NCBI GenBank assembly: GCA_964019415.1
Contig: OZ025877.1
Coordinates: 1,389,501-1,453,500, forward strand
DNA length: 64,000 nucleotides
From: Ianthella basta
Taxonomy: Eukaryota > Porifera > Demospongiae > Verongiida > Ianthellidae
Reading direction: 5' to 3'
A program made the translations under genes and the position numbers. Below are positions 22,424-34,511 of the stretch, one piece after another. Below the pieces are notes generated by a model that was not told where the DNA came from, did no database searches, and worked only from the letters and a program-made list of their open reading frames with translations. How positions within the stretch are numbered: position 1 is the stretch's first letter; each line of letters opens with the position of its first letter.

Positions 22424-23950
22424 ATGGGAGTTGCAGTGCAAAGCAAGTTGGTACTGCTGTGTGGATTTGTTGTTACCTTGGGCTTGTTGCAGGGAATTGC
22501 AGCTGATGGATGCTCTTCAGAAGCATCCAACATTTTCTCTTTATTTGATTGCATATCTTATGATCATCCATTCATTTATGATAACAGTTCATGCAGGACT
22601 GGGCCTAAGAATATTTCAGAACATAGACGCACATTTTCAAACTGTACTTTCAACAGTGGACTTGCTCCTGTCCATATTCTGATCAACCTCATTCCTCTGG
22701 TGATCTACTTTCCTCTCCTCGTCCTGTTTAATGTCAACCTTGCATCAGGACCCGCACAGAGTTTCATTTTCTTCTACCAGGTCCTTCCAGCTGCCATTCC
22801 TTTGGACCAGGCACCTTACGCTACTTATACACTTGTGGGAGGATTCATTTCAAGCTTGCTAGTAATGCAAAATCCAATAACTGACCTCATTTTCCCACGT
22901 AGATTGCCCTATTTAGGACTACAGTACTGCAATCTGGTGGCTGTTGTGGTGGTTGTAATTGTGACACTAGTTCTGGTCAAGTGTATTGCCTGCCCTTGCA
23001 CTACCTGGCGCCGTCCTTGGGCCAAACTTCGACGTTCGGTCCGCAATTTCAGAAACAGGCGTGCCTTGAAGGGAACAGTGTTGAATGGATTGTGTAGCAT
23101 TGCCATACTGACTTTTGGCTTTGCCATTCAGCAATCATTCATGGTTCTCCAGCCTACTAAACACTGCCTAGACAGTGCTAAATACTGTGTTTATTACTGC
23201 AATGAGTGGAATTACACCAACACCCCCGAATATCATCCATTCGTTGCTGTAGCAGTCATCAGTTTGGCACTTGTTCTTCCCCTCCCCTTCCTCCTGCTGT
23301 ATTACCCCTGTGTACCAGCTCTTATACAGCGTATAACAAAGAGTTCCTCTCTAACAAAGAGTTCCTCTCCACTTATAACATGTCATAAACTGGCTCCGGT
23401 GTTTGATGTGTTTCAGAGTGCATACAAGCCAAAGCTTCGATTCTTTGCCGCATTTCCTCTCCTCTATCGCTTTGTGATCTGGATGATGTTTTCTTTTCTG
23501 TCTGTAAAGCTACCCAGTGAAAGACAACTAACTATCACCTTTGTCTTCCTTCTTATCCTGGCTCTCCACTCTCTGGTTCAGCCTTACAGTAAGCCAAGAC
23601 ACAACTACATTGAAGCACTCTACCTGGTGAATTTGGCAATTATTTCAGTGATGCTAACATCAACACTGCAATTTGCAAATCAAGTTGAAGTTAATCCTGA
23701 TCGTGACCCTGCTCTATTTTTTGCAATAACACTTTTACCAGTTGTACTTGCATTCCTGCCCATGCTGTTTGGTTTTTGGTATTTTACCTGGAAACGCAAT
23801 TGCTGCAAGGAATGCACGGCTTCTTGCTGTAAGAAGAGAGTTCTTCAAAACAGGAACAAATCAGCTGAGGATGAAACTGCACAGCTACCAATGTCTGAAG
23901 CATACCTTGATATGAGTGAATTGGTTTCAAAAGAGACACCAGATTTGTGA
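22424..23950 (+). CDS. Gene E: multi-pass membrane protein of the array family
   Basis: One exon, 508 aa, starting at ATG 22424 (MGVAVQSKLVLLCGFVVTLG); the longer open frame from 22094 is upstream sequence without an ATG in the family position. Signal peptide, long-type ectodomain with several Cys and N-glycosylation sites, the GPAQSFIFFYQVLPAAIPL signature, basic CPCTTWRRPWAKLRRSVRNF loop, FDVFQSAYKPKLRFF block, last membrane segments, and tail SEAYLDMSELVSKETPDL. Closest to C by 5' flank, but its second half and 3' flank resemble D and H, suggesting a mosaic. An 18-bp tandem duplication (23334-23351 and 23352-23369) adds six residues, giving KSSSLTKSSSP in an inner loop. The frame remains open. 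Function unknown. Confidence 0.87.
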   Translation: MGVAVQSKLVLLCGFVVTLGLLQGIAADGCSSEASNIFSLFDCISYDHPFIYDNSSCRTGPKNISEHRRTFSNCTFNSGLAPVHILINLIPLVIYFPLLVLFNVNLASGPAQSFIFFYQVLPAAIPLDQAPYATYTLVGGFISSLLVMQNPITDLIFPRRLPYLGLQYCNLVAVVVVVIVTLVLVKCIACPCTTWRRPWAKLRRSVRNFRNRRALKGTVLNGLCSIAILTFGFAIQQSFMVLQPTKHCLDSAKYCVYYCNEWNYTNTPEYHPFVAVAVISLALVLPLPFLLLYYPCVPALIQRITKSSSLTKSSSPLITCHKLAPVFDVFQSAYKPKLRFFAAFPLLYRFVIWMMFSFLSVKLPSERQLTITFVFLLILALHSLVQPYSKPRHNYIEALYLVNLAIISVMLTSTLQFANQVEVNPDRDPALFFAITLLPVVLAFLPMLFGFWYFTWKRNCCKECTASCCKKRVLQNRNKSAEDETAQLPMSEAYLDMSELVSKETPDL

Positions 23951-24304
23951 TTTCTTTAATAATAATTGCCAGTATTCTAAACATTACATACAGTTAAAAA
24001 TATTACTTAACTAAACTGCAATGCCTCAATGCATAGAGATTCCGCTTTACTTACTTATGATATGGTGTTAATTTATTCATGTTTTGATCAATAATTATAT
24101 TCATGACTTACTGTATCACATGCATGTGCACTCGTGTGTACGTGTGTATATGCCTGGACTGGACATATTGCTATGAATACCTTAATTATGCGTGTTGTCA
24201 TGATCAAATCTAATGGAAGTCACGACTCGGAAGAAATGTAGGCGAGTGTACTTGCATGCATGCCTATCTTCATTGGCACTTGGTACCTTGTCCGGAGACA
24301 TAGT

Positions 24305-24427
24305 ATTTCAGGCGATGTGGGCCTGCTTGTTGTAAGAGAGTGAATCAAACCAGGAAAGAACCAATAGGAGGGGAAGATTTACTTGTGGAACCAACTGCAA
24401 CTGAAGTATATTTTGACATCGCTAATG
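24305..24427 (+). pseudogene. Fossil C-terminal tail of a family gene (after E)
   Basis: Counterpart of the segments after B, D and H. It begins after TATTTCAG with a Cys-rich start and encodes EEDLLVEPTA-like residues before a Tyr-containing end (VYFDI). Confidence 0.45.
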
Positions 24428-24429
24428 CT

Positions 24430-24715
24430 TATGGCCATGCTACATTAATAACGAATAATAAACTTTGGTTGATAACCAGTAATTGGTATTTGATGAATGA
24501 ATAATAAACAATTGGTACTTGATGGATAATAAACATTGACTGATAACAAGTAATTGGCTTTGATAAAGAATAAACAATTGGTATTTGATGAATAATAAAC
24601 ATTGACTGCTAACTAGTAATTGGCTTTGATAAAGAATAAACAATTGGTATTTCACGAATAATAAACATTGACTGATAACTAGTATTTGATAGTTGATGAA
24701 TAATGAATGCTGCAT
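24430..24715. repeat. AT-rich tandem units
   Basis: Seven or so diverged units built on GAATAATAAACATTGACTG and AAACAATTGGTATTTGATG, the same family as at 21085-21260. Confidence 0.75.
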
Positions 24716-24723
24716 TATACACA

Positions 24724-24805
24724 CTAGCAAGAAAGCCCACCTTCGGTGAGCTTCCCTGATCCGGCGCAACGACGATGGCACGCCGGCACCTGTCTGTCTA
24801 TGCTA
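24724..24805 (-). mobile_element. 3' end of a second Helitron, minus strand
   Basis: Read on the minus strand, this ends with a hairpin-forming stretch (plus 24731-24755, loop TTC) and terminal CTAG at 24724-24727, followed by host T. It matches the last ~80 bp of the Helitron at 5902-6952, including the CGTCGTTGCGCC-like segment. I could not find a matching 5' TCCTATATA end to the right, so the element may be truncated or its 5' end diverged. Confidence 0.65.
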
Positions 24806-25189
24806 GCATGTTGTATTGATGTCAGCTGGGCAGTATGCTGGTATCTGCAATGTCATGTGTGCATGGCATGTGAGTATGCAGGGGGAGTATTAAGCAATTT
24901 GTACCATCATATAGCATGGAGTGCCAGCAAGTGAAGCACATGTCAGTGCATGTAGTAAGGGACAATGCTATGCCTGCAATTTAGTGTATGTAGTATCATG
25001 TTAAACATACTGGCTAAAGGCAGCATGTGCATGGTGGTGATTCATGTAGCTATATACTGAGGATGAGGCTGTGCACCGATATGGTGTATAGCTATGTAGA
25101 TTGTCTGTCTGAAAGAGCATGCGTAATTTCTTAAATTAGTCACATTGGCATGCACCGACGCCAACAGAAAGTGACGTCACATTCTTGTG

Positions 25190-25560
25190 GCGGAATATAA
25201 TACTGGGCTGCAAGAGTGGTCAAAAATGGCGTCTCGGGCCGCCGAAACATAAGGAAGCGCGCTCTTCGGCTGCAGGGGAGCTAGGTGGCCGGCACCCCTC
25301 TAAGCTAGCGTCCTTCCACCCCCTTAACTGGCATGGCTTGCATCAAGTCCGCCAATGACCGGTAGTGGAAGGGCCGGTCGATAGTTGTAAAAATGGCGTG
25401 TCGACTCGCGGAGCACGGACGAAGGACATCTCACTTTTCGGCCACAAGGCAGCTAGACGAACGGCACTCCGCTAAGAACCTGGCCCCCGAGTCCCTCAAC
25501 TGGCACGGAGCGTCTCGAGCCGATTCCCTACAAGGCGCCGAATTTATGAGGTAACAAACA
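25190..25560. repeat. CpG-rich, diverged tandem repeat of ~175 bp
   Basis: Two related units: one begins at about 25210 (AAAAATGGCGTCTCGGGCCG) and the second at about 25390 (AAAAATGGCGTGTCGACTCG). Both continue through TTCGGC, GGCAC and CTCAACTGGCA/CTTAACTGGCA blocks in the same order. The composition is CpG-island-like, unlike the AT-rich flanks. The lead-in GGGCTGCAAGAGTGGTCAAA also occurs at 28163. No frame I recognise. Confidence 0.6.
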
Positions 25561-25991
25561 AACATAAAAATCGAGGATTTGGTGGATCGAGGATCGAGAT
25601 TTGGTGCATTATAGTAAGTTGACACTTCTTGCAGTCATTGCATGTGTGTACTGTATGCATGCATGTGTGCTACCATGCGCAGGATTGAGGCACTCTCTTC
25701 TCGCACATGCAAGCAGAATTGTTATTGCAACAGAACTTGAGTCCGCCAAAAATGCACACACTGAAGTGCTCTTTCACAGCCAGCATGACTTACAAATCAT
25801 TGATCACAAAGTGTTCATAACATGTTAAATTCAAGTTAGTACTTAGTACTCACAATTAAAATAGTAATATCACATTAACTAATAATTATCCCAATTCATC
25901 TGTTCCTATGTCAAAGTAGTGGGTGGGTATGCGTAGCTACTTAATAATAATAATTGTGTATAATAAAGAGTTGTTGTACATGTGCAAAAAG

Positions 25992-26018
25992 TATATATAT
26001 ATATATATATATATATAT
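25992..26018. repeat. (TA)n microsatellite
   Basis: 27 bp of alternating TA in the 3' flank of F. Confidence 0.9.
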
Positions 26019-26136
26019 GATTGTTTAAGATAGCAAGAAAATCTATGTCTTGCAGCTGAGTTAGCAGTACCACAATTGCAAGCTCAGAATACCTTGCAGT
26101 ATGTAATTTTGCATCAAAATTAGTTGCAATGCTTTG

Positions 26137-27598
26137 CTAGATTGAACTTACTTCATCTAGATCAAGGTATGCTTCAAAGGTTTGCTCTTCTTCTACTTGC
26201 CTTGATTCATCTTCTTCTTGCCTTGATTCTTGTGTGTTCAGCCTCACTCTCTTCCAACAAGCAGCCCTGCATCGCATACAACAAGTGAGTTTCCAGAGGA
26301 AGTACCAAGCATTAACCAACAAGGGCAGGTATGCCAATGATGTTGGTAAAATAGGCAATATTATTTCCGACGACAACAGCATGAATGCATCTGAATCGGC
26401 AAGGACTGTTAATAGACTCATTGACATCATAGAAATGATTACCAAATTTACTAGGTAGAGTGCTTCGATGTAGTTGTGTCTTGGCTTACTATAAGAGAGA
26501 GTGGATTGCCAGGATAAGGAGGAAGACAAAGGTGATGATGAACTGTCTCCCACTTCTTGATGGAAGTGCAGAAAGACCAGAAAACAGCATCCAGATCACA
26601 AAGCGATAGAGGAGAGGGAATGCAGCAAAGAACCGAAGCTTTGGCTTGTATGCACCCTGAAACACATCAAACACTGGAGCCGGTTTATGACATGTTATAA
26701 GTGGAGAGGACCTCTTTGTTATACGCTGCATAAGAGCTGGTACACAGGGGTAATACAGCAGGAGGAGGGGGAGGGGAAGAACAAGTACCAAACTGATGAG
26801 TGCAGCTGCCACGATGAGCTTGAGACTGAGATTGTTATCTCCAATGAATGTTAGTTCAGTGCAATGATACGGACAATACCTGACTCCGCTAGGGCAACAA
26901 TTAGCTGGTTGTACAAGTGTGAATGACTGTTGAATGACAAATCCAGACGCAAGGATGGCAATTACGTAAAACCCATTCAACGCAGTTCCCTTCCACACAT
27001 ACTTTTCCCTAAAATGGCGAATGGAGCGTCGGAGCTTGGCCCAAGGACGGCGCCAGGATGCACAAGGGCAGTCAATGCATTTTATCAATGCCAATGTAAA
27101 GACTGAAACCAGCACCACCACAGCCAGTTTGCAGTATTGAAGTGCAATGTAGGGCAGAATACGAGGAAGGAAAAGTTCATTTATTGGACTCTGCATTGTA
27201 AGAAGGCCCCAAAAGAATACTCCCCCGAGTTGAAGTTGTTTTCCTGTATCACTGGAATTTATTGGCAATGCACTATCAATGGGTATAGCAGCTGGAAGGA
27301 CCTGGTAGAAGAAAATGAAACTCTGTGCAGGTCCTGATGCAAGGTTGACGTTGAACAGGATGAGGAGTGGAAAGTAGATCAGTACAGGAATGACATCGAC
27401 AAGAACGTAGACAGGAGCATCATCAGCATTAAAACTACGTTGTTGCATGGAGCTTCTAACAATTTTACAATTGAAACTTGTGAAAGTGTAGTACACTTCT
27501 GATGAACAATTGTGTAAATTAATACCTGAACTGTCCTGCAGTAGGCCCAAAATGATGATGACCCCAGACAACAGTAAAACTCTCTTCTGCCCTGCCAT
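26137..27598 (-). pseudogene. Gene F: inverted family copy with one 8-bp deletion
   Basis: The only copy on the minus strand. From ATG 27598 it reads MAGQKRVLLLSGVIIILGLL (signal peptide), a short ectodomain, the GPAQSFIFFYQVLPAAIPI signature, CPCASWRRPWAKLRRSIRHF loop, and the conserved core to LAIHSLL. Eight bases (GGTTCAGC) are then missing relative to its relatives, at about 26512. Translation resumes in another frame with YSKPRHNYIEALYLVNLVI and a tail ending EAYLDLDEVSSI. No other lesion is evident. Subfamily-specific tail (EEDESRQVEEEQ) and loops set it apart from neighbours, but its central ~180 bp are nearly identical to them. An upstream ATG at 27631 would add 11 residues and is less likely. 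Confidence 0.88.
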
Positions 27599-27631
27599 TA
27601 TTCTTTCAGCCAGCTCACAAATCAAGTCCAA

Positions 27632-29340
<1,709 letters not shown>

Positions 29341-29352
29341 TATAAAGTATGC

Positions 29353-29441
29353 ATGAGTGTAGTGAGTGTGTGTGTGAGTGTATGTAGTTGTTGAGTGTAT
29401 GTGTGAGTGTATGTAGTTGTTGAGTGTATGTATGAGTGCAC
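29353..29441. repeat. 29-bp minisatellite, about 3 units, before G
   Basis: Units with GTGTATGTAGTTGTTGAGTG at the same position as the large array before D, ending 252 bp before the ATG of G. Flanking sequence on both sides matches D, H and I. Confidence 0.85.
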
Positions 29442-29692
29442 CTATGCGTATATTATATTATGCATGTTGTGGGCAATTCATAGCCTATACTTATCATTAT
29501 TATTATTATAATATAAAATTGCTTAATTATGCATAATTGCAACATAATTTGATTCATGAAAGCTTGCATTTCTATTCTATATATATAACAAGCTGCAGCA
29601 GTAAGGCACTGCTAACTGATGATGTACGTACCATGTAGACAAAACATACCATAGATCTGTTCAGTGCTGTATGGTTTGAAGGCATTCTGGAG

Positions 29693-31171
29693 ATGATGGG
29701 AGTGTACAACAGGTTGATGCTGCTGTGTGGGTTTGCTGTCATCTTGGACTTGTTGCAGGGAAGTGCAGCTAGTGGGTGTACTTCTGAAGTATACACCAGG
29801 CCACTTATATTGCAAATTGGTTGTAAATATAACAATGACAGTTTGCCTTGGAAGGGTGGAGTACAATTTTCTTTTCATAACTGTATCTTCAACAGTGGAC
29901 TTGCTCCTGTTTACATTTTGATCAACCTCATTCCTCTGATGGTCTACTTTCCTCTCCTCATCCTGTTTAACATCAACCTTGCATCAGGACCTGCACAGAG
30001 CTTCATTTTCTTCTACCAGGTCCTTTCGGCTGCCATTCCTTTGGACCAGGTCTCTTATGCTTCATTTATAGTCATAGGAGGATCCATTTCAGGTTTGCTA
30101 GTAATGCAAAATCTGCTAAATGACCTCCTATTCCCACGTAGATTGCCCTATTTAGTACTACAGTACTGTAGTCTGGTAGCTGTTGTGGTGGCTATTGTCA
30201 TGACACTAGTGTTGGTCAAGGGTGTTCACTGTCCTTGTGCATCCTGGCGCCGTCCTTGGGCCAAAGTTCGTCGTTCTGTTCGTAATTTCAGGGAGAAGTG
30301 TGCCCAGAAGGGAACAGTGTTGAATGGGTTGTGTAGCATTGCCACACTGGCATACGGCTTTGTCATTCAGCAATCATTCATTGTTCTTCAGCCTACTAAA
30401 TACTGCTCGAGTGGCGTTAAATACTGTGCTTTTTACTGCAATGAGTGGAATTACACCAGCAGCCCTGAATATCGTCCATTCATTGCTGGAGCAGTCATCA
30501 GTTTGGTACTTGTTCTTCCCCTCCCCCTCCTCCTGCTGTATTACCCCTGTGTACCAGCTCTTATGCAGCGTATAACAAAGAGTTCCTCTCCACTTATAAC
30601 ATGTCATAAACTGGCTCCAGTGTTTGATGTGTTTCAGAGTGCATACAAGCCAAAGCTTCGGTTCTTTGCTGCATTTCTGCTCTTCTATCGCTTTGTGATC
30701 TGGATGATGTTTTCTTTCCTATCCATAAAACTACCCAATGAAAGACAACTAATTATCACTCTTGTCTTCATCCTTATCCTGGCAATCCACTCTGTGATCC
30801 AGCCTTACAGTAAGCCAAGACACAACTACATCGAAGCACTCTACTTGGTGAATTTGGCACTCATTTCAGTGATAGTAACATCTATCCTGCATTTCAATTT
30901 TCAAGTTAAAGTTAATCCTGATAGTGATCGTGCTCTATTTATTGCATTATCAGTTTTACCACATACACTTGCATTCCTACCCATGCTAATTGGTGCTGGC
31001 TTTTTTACTTGGAAATGCAAATACTGCAAGAAATGCAGGGCTGCTTGCTGTAAGAAGAGAATTCTTCAGAACAAGAACGAATCAGCGGAAGATGAAATTG
31101 CACAGCTACCAATGTCTGAAGCATATCTTGATATGAGTGAATTGGTTTCAAAAGAGACACCAGAATTTTGA
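29693..31171 (+). CDS. Gene G: multi-pass membrane protein of the array family
   Basis: One exon, 492 aa, ATG 29693 (a second ATG follows at once; MMGVYNRLMLLCGFAVILDL). Signal peptide, short-type ectodomain (about 45 residues, CTSEVYTRPLILQIGC, N-D-S site), VYILINLIPLMVYFPLLILF, GPAQSFIFFYQVLSAAIPL, basic loop CPCASWRRPWAKVRRSVRNF, outer loop with N-Y-T-S, FDVFQSAYKPKLRFF block, final membrane segments, Cys/Lys-rich juxtamembrane stretch and tail SEAYLDMSELVSKETPEF. It is the only intact member of the branch preceded by the 29-bp minisatellite (D, H and I are broken). Function unknown; surface receptor-like by architecture. Confidence 0.88.
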   Translation: MMGVYNRLMLLCGFAVILDLLQGSAASGCTSEVYTRPLILQIGCKYNNDSLPWKGGVQFSFHNCIFNSGLAPVYILINLIPLMVYFPLLILFNINLASGPAQSFIFFYQVLSAAIPLDQVSYASFIVIGGSISGLLVMQNLLNDLLFPRRLPYLVLQYCSLVAVVVAIVMTLVLVKGVHCPCASWRRPWAKVRRSVRNFREKCAQKGTVLNGLCSIATLAYGFVIQQSFIVLQPTKYCSSGVKYCAFYCNEWNYTSSPEYRPFIAGAVISLVLVLPLPLLLLYYPCVPALMQRITKSSSPLITCHKLAPVFDVFQSAYKPKLRFFAAFLLFYRFVIWMMFSFLSIKLPNERQLIITLVFILILAIHSVIQPYSKPRHNYIEALYLVNLALISVIVTSILHFNFQVKVNPDSDRALFIALSVLPHTLAFLPMLIGAGFFTWKCKYCKKCRAACCKKRILQNKNESAEDEIAQLPMSEAYLDMSELVSKETPEF

Positions 31172-32404
31172 TTACTTCAATAACAATAATTATTGCCAGT
31201 AATCTAAACATAACATGTGGTTAAGATTAATACTTAACTAAACTGCAATGATAATATCATTTCAAATTCAAATTCTCCAAATTCAAAATCTAAGTCATGC
31301 TTTGGCATGGATAATTATGGGGTATAAGGAATGTTGCTTGTGTGTGTCTGTGTGTACACACATGATTATGCGTGCATGTGTGCATGGGTGTAAGTGACCG
31401 TGAATTGATATTGTAGAGGCTCAAAGTTGCGTTGATAATACAATGATACAAGATTCTTGAGCAGGACACAACCAAAGATTGCTCACGTTCAATAAATGTC
31501 ACTGTGAACATCTCTACTACAGTTGTCACTACGACCCCAGTGTGGCCGCAGCCAGCCCAACATACATGACCTCCTATCACAGCTTTTTTACAAGTTTACT
31601 GTTTTCTGCTGCGCTAGTTATAGATTCTCTGACCTAAATTGTGTTCAGACAATAGACAGTTATCTCTAGACAGGAAATCAGCATTACTAATGGTAAGAAG
31701 CAGGGAGATGTTGTCATCAGATGTATATCAATCCCTAGGACTGCATCAATGCATGTGCTACAGAAGTATATAGGGTTGTGGTTTTAGTGTGTGTACATTG
31801 TACCCTTATATATATGACATTGCCCATTCTATTTAGTCATGTCAATGCATTGGTCTACTGTGTGTGTATACCCCAACTGTTTAATGCATAGAATGAGAAG
31901 CACAGTCACTCATGCAATTATCTTGGACATTTGTCTTCAGAAATTTCACAAACTGGTCCACACTCAGAGAATAAGGTCTTGCAAGATAGCAGCAGTAATT
32001 AGATATATACACATTGTTCACTAGCTTAAAGAAATAATCACAATCAACAAGCAAACACAGAGAGAGATTGTGATGCAATTGACAGTATAATTATGTATAT
32101 ATAGTAGACATTGCAACCACTCATGATCAACCTCCCATGTTACTCAGTAGATTTGATGGAGTGTTTGCTTTGTATATAAATGAATGGGTGTTGTTCAGCT
32201 ATTATTAAGTCATTTTAGTTTGTGGCTAGGACTTGAGTTAATTCATATGTTGCCAACTGGCTACTGTTTCGTTTGTTAGCAGCAAATAGGAGTCTTGTGA
32301 CTCTCAGCCATGTGTGTGACATGACCACTGGCTCACACGACCCTCATTATATATCACAAGTTCACTTGTTAACACACACACACACACACAGGCACACACA
32401 CTTG

Positions 32405-32489
<85 letters not shown>

Positions 32490-33640
32490 GCATCAATCAC
32501 GCCATATACACATATAACACAATACATCATGCATGCACATTCATGTGCATATATTGTACATACATTCAAGTGGACAAGCTGTACGTATGTGCACACACAT
32601 GCACGCTCCCCTAGGCCTGAGTGTGCATTTGTGCACATGCATGCATGTGTATCCGTGTGTATTGTATGTGAGCTATTGTACTATTGTGCATGTACACTTA
32701 TCATTTCACTCCTGGTAAAAGGAGCTGTAGGAACTGAAAGTGGTCTCTTTCAGTGGCCATTGTACGTACTATACTCCAGATCCTGTCATGTTCTGCTTGT
32801 TTCATACACCTGCTATGGAGGCATTATTATTCAATTTGAAGTAGAATGTGTTGTGTGACTGTTGGCCTTTGTCATGTGTGAAGGTGAAGGTGAGTTCCAT
32901 TATTGTCTATTGTGTATGCTACTGCAATAATTTATATGAGATTGTGTATTGCATGACATTTGTATAGAGTGCTGCACAACATGAGAAGATCCATCAGCAG
33001 GAAGTATGTTTATATCACAGTCCATGGAGCTGCAAGCACATGTTTGTCGGTTCAAATCCGCCTACATACTCACACCTTGAGATTTACTTGTGATTATTCA
33101 CTTCCCAACAAGTCCTCATGTGCATGTTGTCCTGATGAAATGCTGATTTCAAGTCAATTAGTATTCACACTCCTAACTCACTCTGTATGATTTGCAATGG
33201 ACACCTGAACTCTGTGGAGCTCATACGTTGCATTCCTAAAATGCCTTGTATGTGCGTAAGTATACGTAAATCCACAAGATGTGGGTTGATAAACAGAGTC
33301 TTAAGCTTATGCAATTGTATGGAATATACCTCAATGGCCTGCAGTGCACAATTGCAACAAACCATATCATATATACATGGCAATATAGCTATGTGCATGT
33401 TTGGTTCCAGGCACAATATATAATATAGTTCCATATGCATAATATAATTATACTGATCAACAGGTGTAGGCACTCACTACATACTTGCTTATGCTATATT
33501 ATAGCAGTCACTCACAAACCACTCTGCCTCATGTGAGAGTGAGGGTTTGAGAGAGAGGTGCTAACTGAGTGAGTGGTTGCATGTATGGATGTGTCTCTGA
33601 ATAATTATGTACAAGTGTATCGTATGAATACAAGTATGAG
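31172..33640. other. Intergenic: G 3' flank and module before H
   Basis: 31172-31290 is the G 3' flank, also found as a fossil at about 12240-12350. About 31540-31900 matches 12360-12770. From about 32100 the standard module follows, with (AC)n at 32372-32487 and the TTTCAGTGGCCATTGTACG segment near 32750. Sequence from about 32880 to 33520 resembles that before B and K. No gene. Confidence 0.6.
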
Positions 33641-33657
33641 AGTATGTACTTATATGC

Positions 33658-34275
33658 ATGAGTGTAAGTAGTTGTTGAGTGTATGTGTGAGTGTAAGTAG
33701 TTGTTGAGTGTATGTGTGAGTGTAAGTAGTTGTTGAGTGTATGCATGAGTGTAAGTAGTTGTTGAGTGTATGTGTGAGTGTACGTAGTTGTTGAGTGTGT
33801 GTGTGAGTGTAAGTAGTTGTTGAGTGTATGTGTGAGTGTACGTAGTTGTTGAGTGTGTGTGTGAGTGTAAGTAGTTGTTGAGTGTATGTGTGAGTGTAAG
33901 TAGTTGTTGAGTGTATGTGTGAGTGTACGTAGTTGTTGAGTGTGTGTGTGAGTGTAGGTAGTTGTTGAGTGTATGTGTGAGTGTACGTAGTTGTTGAGTG
34001 TATGTGTGAGTGTAAGTAGTTGTTGAGTGTATGTGTGAGTGTAAGTAGTTGTTGAGTGTATGTGTGAGTGTAAGTAGTTGTTGAGTGTGTGTGTGAATGT
34101 ATGTAGTTGTTGAGTGTATGTGTGAGTGTACGTAGTTGTTGAGTGTGTGTGTGAGTGTAAGTAGTTGTTGAGTGTATGTGTGAGTGTAAGTAGTTGTTGA
34201 GTGTATGTGTGAGTGTAAGTAGTTGTTGAGTGTATGTGTGAGTGTACGTAGTTGTTGAGTGTATGTATGAGTGTA
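33658..34275. repeat. 29-bp minisatellite, about 21 units, before H
   Basis: Same unit family as 16540-18861 but dominated by the variants GTGTAAGTAGTTGTTGAGTG and GTATGTGTGAG. Ends 237 bp before the ATG of H. Confidence 0.95.
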
Positions 34276-34511
34276 CCTATGCGCATATTATATTATGCAT
34301 GTTGTGGGCAATTCATTGCTTAATTATGTATTCATAGGTACTTGGTCACAAAATGCATACTTGCAACTTAATTTGATTCATGAAAACTTACAACTTGCAT
34401 TTCTATTTATCTAACTAGCTGCAGCAGTAAGGCACTGCTAACTGATGATATACCATGTAGACAAAACATACTATAGACCTGTTCTACGTATGGTTTGAAG
34501 GCATTCTGGAG

